Shown one piece after another: positions 54,784 to 62,600 of a stretch of DNA of 64,000 bases. Position 1 is the stretch's first letter. Each line of letters begins with the position of its first letter. Both the position numbers and the translations under genes were made by a program. The stretch comes from Agarophyton chilense. Taxonomy: Eukaryota > Rhodophyta > Florideophyceae > Gracilariales > Gracilariaceae. The DNA is taken from NCBI GenBank assembly GCA_030374765.1, contig JARGXX010000017.1, forward strand, positions 273,014 to 337,013, read 5' to 3'. The notes beneath the pieces were generated by a model. That model worked only from the letters and a program-made list of their open reading frames with translations, did not search any database and had not been told where the DNA came from.

Positions 54784-55604
54784 AATATATTGGTGTTATG
54801 GCATGCTGAAAAATCAATGAATTTTTTGATGTCTGTGTCTGAGTTGAAAACAGGGCCGGCCAGACAAAAAATTGTAAAAATTATGCTGTGGGGCAGGTCA
54901 AGCAGCCAGACATGTATTTTGCTTAAATCTACCGAATAGCAGGCCTCAGTACACCGCAAATGCAAGTCTGATCGAGACTAGAAAAACGCGATAGAAGGTG
55001 CTAAAAATGGAGGTTGTCCGAGACAAAACGGGTGTCTGAGACAAAACGGGTGTCTGAGACACCACGGGTGTGTATGAACTTGTGACAGTTGCCATACCAA
55101 ACTCATCTCTGGGCACTGGACTACACGTTGCACGGGCCTGTAACGCGGCTAAACACGTAGAAAGACGTGTGAGGGAGGATCTTAGAGAAATCCAAAGTGT
55201 ACAGTTGAACATGGTGGCCGCTAGACGATCTGATCTAATTTTCGAAAAGCTTCGGATTTGGGTGTGTTTGGGAGGGGTTTTACAATCTGAGAAAAGGTCT
55301 TTGCCGTGTGTGCGGTAGACGGCAGATGACAAGCTCGTGATTCACCGAACTGTGGACACGCACAAGTAGGGCTGAGGAGAGTGTGTTGGATGTGAATGAT
55401 GTGTAAGAGTGCTGAAGAGAGACCGAGTTGGACACAAAAACCGTGTGATGATTGGCGTTTTAGCATGCCGAAAAATGTTTGAATGACTTGCAGTCCCTTA
55501 AGAAAAGAGGTGGGTTTAGGGGAAGATGCACCACTACGGGGTTTTATATTTGCAGTAAGGAAAACAATCTTCAATATAATGGTGTTTTAGTAAGCTGAAA
55601 AGGC
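54784..55604. repeat. Module A, copy 1 (longest)
   Basis: Starts at the AATATATTGGTGTT block. It contains the GGGCCGGCCAGACAAAAA block, an 18-bp minisatellite (three units of GTCTGAGACAAAACGGGT type, 55016-55069) and a plus-strand frame 55070-55318 rich in helical residues (HVERRVREDLREIQSV). A 62-residue minus-strand frame beginning MHLRCTEACYSVDL is conserved in copies 1 and 3. No known protein is recognised. After the CAGTCCC site where copy 3 is cut, copy 1 runs on into GGGTTTAGGGG. Confidence 0.8.
55016..55069 (+). repeat. 18-bp minisatellite inside module A
   Basis: Three tandem 18-bp units of the form GTCTGAGACAAAACGGGT, the last with CACCACGGGT. The same array recurs at about 55856-55909 and 56308-56361 in module copies 2 and 3. 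Confidence 0.88.
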
Positions 55605-55623
55605 ATTGAATTCTAAACCCCTA

Positions 55624-55950
55624 AATATATTGGTGTTTTGACATGCTGAAAAATCAACGATTTTTTTGATGTCTTTGTCTGAGTTGAAAACAGGGCCGGC
55701 CAGACAAAAAATTGTAAAAATTATGCTGTGGCGCAAGTCAAGCAGCCAGACATGTATTTTGATTAAATCTACCGACTAGCAGGCCTCAGTACACCGCAAA
55801 TGCAAGTCTGATCGAGACTAGAAAAACGGGATAGAAGGTGCTAAAAATGGAGGTTGTCCGAGACAAAACGGGTGTCTGAGACAAAACGGGTGTCTGAGAC
55901 ACCACGGGTGTGTATGAACTTGTGACAGTTGCCATACCAAACTCATCTCT
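55624..55950. repeat. Module A, copy 2 (truncated right)
   Basis: Matches copy 1 from the ATATATT core (55625-55631) to CCAAACTCATCTCT, then switches abruptly to module B at 55951. Confidence 0.88.
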
Positions 55951-56074
55951 ATATATATTACAGGTTGTAAGTGTAGGCTGGCGCTTGGTAAAACGCAGTT
56001 GTCAGTAGCTCTTGGTAGTTACATACACCAAGCGCCACGCACTGCATTCGACATATGTGCGATTTTGACCCCCT
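55951..56074. repeat. Module B, copy 1 (truncated, 123 bp)
   Basis: Begins ATATATATTACAGGTTGTAAG like the other two B copies and ends at ACCCCCTG, where module A copy 3 begins. Its inverted repeat is mutated (AGCTCTTGGT instead of AGCGCTTGGT). Confidence 0.88.
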
Positions 56075-56075
56075 G

Positions 56076-56790
56076 AATATATTGGTGTTTTGGCATGCTG
56101 AAAAATCAATGAATTTTTTGATGTCTGTGTCTGAGTTGAAAACAGGGCCGGCCAGACAAAAAATTGTAAAAATTATGCTGTGGCGCAGGTCAAGCAGCCA
56201 GACATGTATTTTGATTAAATCTACCGAATAGCAGGCCTCAGTACACCGCAAATGCAAGTCTGATCGAGACTAGAAAAGCGCGATAGAAGGTGCCAAAAAT
56301 GGAGGTTGTCCGAGACAAAACGGGTGTCTGAGACAAAACGGGTGTCTGAGACACCACGGGTGTGTATGAACTTGTGACAGTTGCCATACCAAACTCATCT
56401 CTGGGCACTGGACTACACGTTGCACGGGCATGTAACGCGGCTAAACACGTAGGAAGACGTGTGAGGGAGGATCTTAGAGAAATCCAAAGTGTACAGTTGA
56501 ACATGGTGGCCGCTAGATGATCTGATCTAATTTTCGAAAAGCTTCGGATTTGGGTGTGTTTGGGAGGGGTTTTACAATCTGAGAAAAGGTCTTTGCCGTG
56601 TGTGCGGTAGACGGCAGATGACTAGCTCGTGATTCACCGAACTGTGGACACGCACAAGTAGGGCTGAGGAGAGTGTGTTGGATGTGAATGATGTGTAAGA
56701 GTGCTGAAGAGGGACCGAGTTGGACACAAAAACCGTGTGATGATTGGCGTTTTAGCATGCCGAAAAATGTTTGAATGACTTGCAGTCCCT
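56076..56790. repeat. Module A, copy 3
   Basis: Matches copy 1 through the minisatellite and the AAGCTTCGGATTTGGGTGTG block up to ACTTGCAGTCCCT, then joins module B copy 2. Confidence 0.88.
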
Positions 56791-56847
56791 ATATATATTA
56801 CAGGTTGTAAGTGTGGGCTGGCGCTTGGTAAAACGCGGTTGTCAGTA

Positions 56848-56875
56848 GCGCTTGGTAATTACATACACCAAGCGC
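56848..56875 (+). repeat. GCGCTTGGT inverted repeat, 9-bp perfect stem
   Basis: GCGCTTGGT, a 10-base loop AATTACATAC, then ACCAAGCGC. The same hairpin recurs in B copy 3 (about 58141-58168). Single GCGCTTGGT motifs recur at about 57187, 57287 and 57389. Confidence 0.9.
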
Positions 56876-57698
56876 CACGCGCTGCATTCGACGTATGTGC
56901 GATTTTGACCCCCTGGATGGAAAACGTTGTGCTGGAGAGCGCGTATGGCACATTGGCACGCTCAAAAAATCGTGGCTAATTGCGCTCAGGCGCTTCGTTC
57001 GGGTAACGTAGCGCGCGAATTGCCAGATGTTGGCGCGCAGCACCCATTTTCGCAATATTTGCTTTTGAAAAAATCATAAATTTTAGGTGCGCTGGGCTTT
57101 CTGCCAAATCCTGCGTTTGCACATGTTTTATTGTAACATTTTTGCTGCACAACGTGGAGGCGTGCGTCGAGTGTGGCACTCAAAGGCGCTTGGTTTCAGC
57201 CACATCTCCGCTGCACAGTCGAGCTGTGTTGTAAGCTGGATAATGTGCGAAATTTTTATCAAAAGAAAGGGTTGTGTTATGCGTTTGCGCTTGGTTCTGT
57301 GGCTATTTCGTGGAGGCAGATGGCACATTGTCAGGCGTTTTGTATGTGCGTTTTTGGGGTCGTGTACGCGGCTGAAAAAGGTGCGTTTGCGCTTGGTTCT
57401 AGGATGGTTTTCATATCTGGCAACACTGGGGGTCGATATTCGATGGTATTGCCAAGTTCAATGTAGGTTGAGTGTGGTGAGTAGTAGGTCACGCGAGTGC
57501 TGGCGCCACACTCTCAGCTAAAGAAGACGCGTGCAGTGCGTTTAGTGAGGTAGGGATGACGTATGCTTAACGATGACAGGTAGATTCTTATGACGTTAAG
57601 GTTTGTCCAACAGTGGCATCGCCACTAAGTAGCTATCGGTCAGGGCCTACGGGAGTTTACGTTTTCGTAGAGGAAAACATTGTGTACGGGCTTTTACA

Positions 57699-57746
57699 GG
57701 TTTCAGGGGTTTAGGGGTTTAGGGGTTTAGGGGTTTAGGGGTTTTA
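57699..57746 (+). repeat. Telomere-like (TTTAGGGG)n array, first unit
   Basis: About five uninterrupted TTTAGGGG units, ending in a GGGGTTTTAGG variant. The G-rich strand runs 5' to 3' to the right. TTTTAGGGG and TTCAGGGG variants follow over the next 340 bases. Confidence 0.8.
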
Positions 57747-58083
57747 GGAGAAGCTTTACCTTTATGGGATTTTGAAGTTACGGAGAGGAAAACATTGTGT
57801 AGGGGTTTTAGGGGTTTTAGAGGTTCAGGGGTTCAGGGGTTCAGGGGGTTTAGGGGAAACTTTACCTTTATGGGATTTTTTATTTACGGAGAGGAAAACA
57901 TTGTTTAGGGGCTGGAGGGCTTTAGGGGTTTTAGGGGAAGCTTTGCGTTTATTGGATTTTAGGGGTTTTAGGAGTCTTTATGGGATTTTGAATTTACGGA
58001 GAGGAAACCATTGTGTAGGGGTTTTAGGGGTTTTAGAGGTTCAGGGGTTCAGGGGTTCAGGGGGTTTAGGGGAAACTTTACCT
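57747..58083 (+). repeat. G-rich degenerate array with nested repeats
   Basis: Repeated blocks ACGGAGAGGAAAACATTGTG and GGTTTTAGGGGTTTTAG with TTCAGGGG triplets occur at about 57775, 57885 and 57995. The second tandem unit carries fewer blocks. Confidence 0.75.
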
Positions 58084-59272
58084 ATATATATTACAGGTTG
58101 TAAGTGTGGGCTGGCGCTTGGTAAAACGCAGTTGTCAGTAGCGCTTGGTAATTACATACACCAAGCGCCACGCGCTGCATTCGACGTATGTGCGATTTTG
58201 ACCCCCTGGATGGAAAACGTTGTGCTGGAGAGCGCGTATGACACATTGGCACGCTCAAAAAATCGTGGCTAATTGCGCTCAGGCGCTTCGTTCGGGTAAC
58301 GTAGCGCGCGAATTGCCAGATGTTGGCGCGCAGCACCCATTTTCGCAATATTTGCATTTGAAAAAATCATAAATTTTAGGCGCGCTGGGCTTTCTGCCAA
58401 ATCCTGCGTTTGCACATGTTTTATTGTAACATTTTTGCTGCACAACGTGGAGGCGTGCGTCGAGTGTGGCACTCAAAGGCGCTTGGTTTCAGCCACATCT
58501 CCGCTGCACAGTCGAGCTGTGTTGTAAGCTGGATAATGTGCGAAATTTTTATCAAAAGAAAGGGTTGTGTTATGCGTTTGCGCTTGGTTCTGTGGCTATT
58601 TCGTGGAGGCAGATGGCACATTGTCAGGCGTTTTGTATGTGCGTTTTTGGGGTCGTGTACGCGGCTGAAAAAGGTGCGTTTGCGCTTGGTTCTAGGATGG
58701 TTTTCATATCCGGCAACACTGGGGGTCGATATTCGATGGTATTGCCAAGTTCAATGTAGGTTGAGTGTGGTGAGTAGTAGGTCACGCGAGTGCTGGCGCC
58801 ACACTCTCAGCTAAAGAAGACGCGTGCAGTGCGTTTAGTGAGGTAGGGATGACGTATGCTTAACGATGACAGGTAGATTCTTATGACGTTAAGGTTTGTC
58901 CAACAGTGGCATCGCCACTAAGTAGCTATCGGTCAGGGCCTACGGGAGTTTACGTTTTCGTAGAGGAAACCATTGTGTACGGGCTTTTACAGGTTTCAGG
59001 GGTTTAGGGGTTTAGGGGTTTAGGGGTTTAGGGGTTTTAGGAGAAGCTTTACCTTTATGGGATTTTGAAGTTACGGAGAGGAAAACATTGTGTAGGGGTT
59101 TTAGGGGTTTTAGAGGTTCAGGGGTTCAGGGGTTCAGGGGGTTTAGGGGAAACTTTACCTTTATGGGATTTTTTATTTACGGAGAGGAAAACATTGTTTA
59201 GGGGCTGGAGGGCTTTAGGGGTTTTAGGGGAAGCTTTGCGTTTATTGGATTTTAGGGGTTTTAGGAGTCTAG
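58084..59272. repeat. Module B, copy 3 (second tandem unit)
   Basis: Almost base-for-base identical to 56791-57970, but ends at TTTTAGGAGTCT followed by unique AGAGTCGAGACG. It lacks the last nested G-rich block of the first unit. Confidence 0.9.
58993..59041 (+). repeat. Telomere-like (TTTAGGGG)n array, second unit
   Basis: Same array as 57699-57746 in the next tandem unit, same orientation. Confidence 0.8.
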
Positions 59273-59686
59273 AGTCGAGACGTCGAGTTCCATTATAGTA
59301 CGAATGCGTGGTGAACAGATTGTTTGAGGGTGTACTCGATATCTGCGGTGGTTGGATAAAGTTCTGTGTTGAGCGACCTGCATTCGATAAGTGTACTGGG
59401 CTTTATGTGTAGGACTGATATAGAGTGTAGGTTGTTTCGTTACACTGTATTTTTGAGGCGGAGTTGGGGTATTTAGGGGCTGAGGTTGAGCTGGAGATAG
59501 AGTCGTTTGAATAACGCTTGTTGCTGGGTTGGGTGTAATGTAACGGTCGAATATGGGGTGTTTGGCGTTATACTTAAGTATAAAGAGTAGGAAATGTGGT
59601 TTTCTGTGGCAAGGAAGAGAGTTGAAAGCAAAATGGAGAAAGAAGAATGGGTGTTTATTGTACCGGGTTGGAATCTAAAATCGTGC
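59273..59686. other. Spacer between module B and helicase copy 3; no gene seen
   Basis: Unique sequence of about 410 bp downstream of the copy 3 stop. A minus-strand 91-codon frame (59473-59748) overlaps the gene end and has no motif. Confidence 0.4.
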
Positions 59687-62600
59687 TTAAATGAGTGTTG
59701 TGGTTGACTTCCACCAAGCTGCAAGGCGTAGAATGTTGGGTACGGCAAAGTGGTTGTTGTGTGTTAACCAATCATGAAACATGGCGTCTATTTCAAGGTG
59801 GAGGGGTGAGGAATCTTGGGAGGATTGGGAAATGGAGTTGAACTTGGATTGCATGCGGCCGTCAAAGAGGTGGAGTGCAATTTCGGAGCGAGTTTTGGAG
59901 CATGTTCGCCACAAGACCCATGCCAGTTGATAGAGCGAAATGAAGATGCAGTGTCTTGTTCCAAAAGTGTGCGGTTGAGAATGAGTTTTGAGTCCCTTGC
60001 AGAATCCGAGATGGCAACGGTAGCAGGTTCCTTGAGGTGATTTATCGAACCTGCAGTTGCGCGATATATGGTGCGGCGAAAAGCATCTGAAGCATCGTTG
60101 ACGGGAATGGGGGCATGCATGAGTGTCCGTCAAGTGCACTTGCGTTTTTTCGTGCAGCAAGCATGGCACACAGAGAGGGGCAAGTCGGCGGGAGAGCTCC
60201 TCGAAGTGTGACACGATTTGTTGCGGTGTTTTTCGTTCCAAGGTGTAAAAGAAGGTGGCAGAGTGCGACTGAGATTGAGAATGAGCGACAGTGGGCGATT
60301 GGGTCGCTGCGGATGGATGCGTGGTTGTCAGCAACGGCGATGGAGTGGAGGTGGGGGGTCGTGGTGGACGACTGGCGTGGGGTTTGGGGCTTTGTGTTGG
60401 GCCGCCGTTGGTGTTGGTGTTTTGGTTGTTTAAGGATGTTCTGTTTGATTGATTGGCACGGTTTTTTGGCGGCGTGGGCGTTTGTGGGGAAGCGCTGGGT
60501 GACGGTGAAATGGATTGGGCGTGCTGAGAGGCAGAAGGGGTAGCGGAAACGGAGCTTCGTTCCGGGGTGGGAGAGGGGGAGACAGCTGCGATGCTATTGC
60601 AAATATCGCAATTAAGAACCGAAGGAGAGAAGAGACAGATGCCTGGTTCTTTTCCGTCCATGTGGAAATAGAGGGCGTTCCTTCGACAAACAGATTTGCA
60701 TTCGACCCAATGCTGCGCTTCCAACCAACGCTCCGTGGAAAGTGCTTGGTTGTATATGCGATTGGGCTCCTCAAACGCATTTGTGTTGGATGAGGACGAA
60801 GAAAGAGTTTCCGTAACGAGTTTGAAGTAGGGCTGGAAATAAATGGTGACGCAAGTGGATGGGTTTCCATCGCGGCCGGCCCTGCCGGCCTGTTGCGCGA
60901 GGTCGCAAAGACTCGCTACTCCACCAAAGTTGAAAACCAGGCGAACGTTGGGAACGTCGATGCCCGTACCAAAAGAAGAGGTGCAAACCATGAAGAGAAT
61001 GTGGTTGGTTGTGGGTGCGCTGGAAGAAGGCGGAGAGTTCCAAAGGGTGTGAGCCCGGCGTTTACGAACATCGGAGAGACCAGAATGGTACAGGAGAACC
61101 GTGACAGTAGTGGATTGTTTAAGGGCACCAAAAGAAGAACGCGAAGCGGCGAGAGCTTCATGGACAGCTTCGGCAGCCGGGCGTGTTAACGAGAATATAA
61201 GAACGCGAGCTAGGGTTGTGTCAGCCGACGAGTGAAGCAATCGAGCCACATGCTCTTGCATGATTGAGACGCCCAGCTGAAGCAGGTATCCAAACACATC
61301 CTGAAAGTGGCCATGAGCGGCGCGAAAGCGTGTGGCACGCGAAGTGCTGGGGGCTGAGCTTAGCTGATACACGACAAAAGAAATGTTGTTTCTTGCAGTC
61401 GAAGAAGCGTACACATGCGCGTTCGGGATATGCAGCTGCGACAGAAGAAGGGGGCGGTCGCGCGGCGGCACTGTCGCGCTTAAAAGCACGCGAGGGATCT
61501 TTGTGGGAATATGGCCGAAGCAGTTGTGGAGGTTGGCCAAGCACGGGCGAAAGTGTTGCCATAAAAGAAATAAGTGACATTCATCGATGGCAATGCGGGC
61601 GAGGCGGTCGGCGGCGATCAGTCGCGTGGTGAACTCTGTAAAAGAAGGAAGAGAAAGTCTTTCAGCGGAAAAGATGTAAATGTCGGCAAAGGAGTGCGAT
61701 CCGGGAGGGGTGGGTGTACGAGAAGCACGAAGGCCGAAGAGCTGAGCGCGCAGTTCGTATTCACTGAGCAAGGCTGTGAGAGGGGTGATGAGAACGGTGG
61801 AGTATTTGCCCTTTTCCATGAAGACGGGGAGCAGAAGAGATAGTGTTTTTCCAGATCCAGTCGGCTGGAGTAGTAGCATGTTGGACAGCCTGTTGTACAC
61901 GGCCGCTGTGTTCACAAATTGTTGGTGGGACTTGAATAAAGCGGAGTCGTTGGAAAGTGCCTGTCTTAGTGCTCGGAGCATTTCTGATGTAATATGTTCG
62001 TAGGTCACAAGCGGTTGTTGTAAGAGAGAAGCTCCCCCGCGCGGTATGGCGGCTGCCATAAAAGCAGGCGGATGTGGATTGAAAGGATGAGAGGCGGCCA
62101 GGTTTAGGTTGATTTGAGAATGGGGGATCGCAGAGCGGTCAGTGGGAGGGGACGGGGTTGGCTGCGATGTATGGATGGAGCGCTTTGGTTCAGGTGTAGG
62201 TAGAACTGTGTCAGTAACCGGACGTTTTCTGTGGTGTTGTTGTTGTTGTTGTTGTTGGGTGAGGGGAGCATTAAGAAGAAGACCGAGATACTGGTGCCAT
62301 TTGCTGGACCACTCGCGATATTTGGAAAGTTGAGAGTGCTGCAAACCGGATATGTCATGTGGTGTACGAGCGTAAAGAAAAGCGGCGGTGTGCGCAGAGT
62401 GGCCCGCCTGGCCATGGGCAGTGGTCAATAGCTCTTCCAAGATGTGATCGGCTACAGAAGATGCGGTGACATTGGAAACTGTGTTGGTCATTCCCACGGT
62501 GAAGTTTCTATAGTCGTTGAAGGATATCGGGAAACCGCGTTTGCTCAAGTGAGAGCTGATTATCGAGCGGATGGTGTTTGCGGCATACGGAATTCCGCAG

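Larger units (their letters stand above)
56791..58083. repeat. Module B, copy 2 (first 1293-bp tandem unit)
   Basis: A 1293-bp unit repeated immediately at 58084. It has the GCGCTTGGT inverted repeat at 56848-56875 and further GCGCTTGGT copies, then a G-rich 3' part with TTTAGGGG and TTCAGGGG arrays. Overlapping frames (plus 57087-57521, minus 56798-57055) recur in the next unit, but no domain is recognised and coding is doubtful. Confidence 0.9.

Noticed and set aside
55016..55069. Regular repeats resembling a CRISPR array
   Set aside because: The units are contiguous 18-mers without unique spacers, inside an obviously eukaryotic repeat; this is a minisatellite.
57699..59041. True chromosome end at the TTTAGGGG arrays
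   Set aside because: Each array has only about five perfect units and unique sequence and a long gene follow to the right, so these are interstitial.
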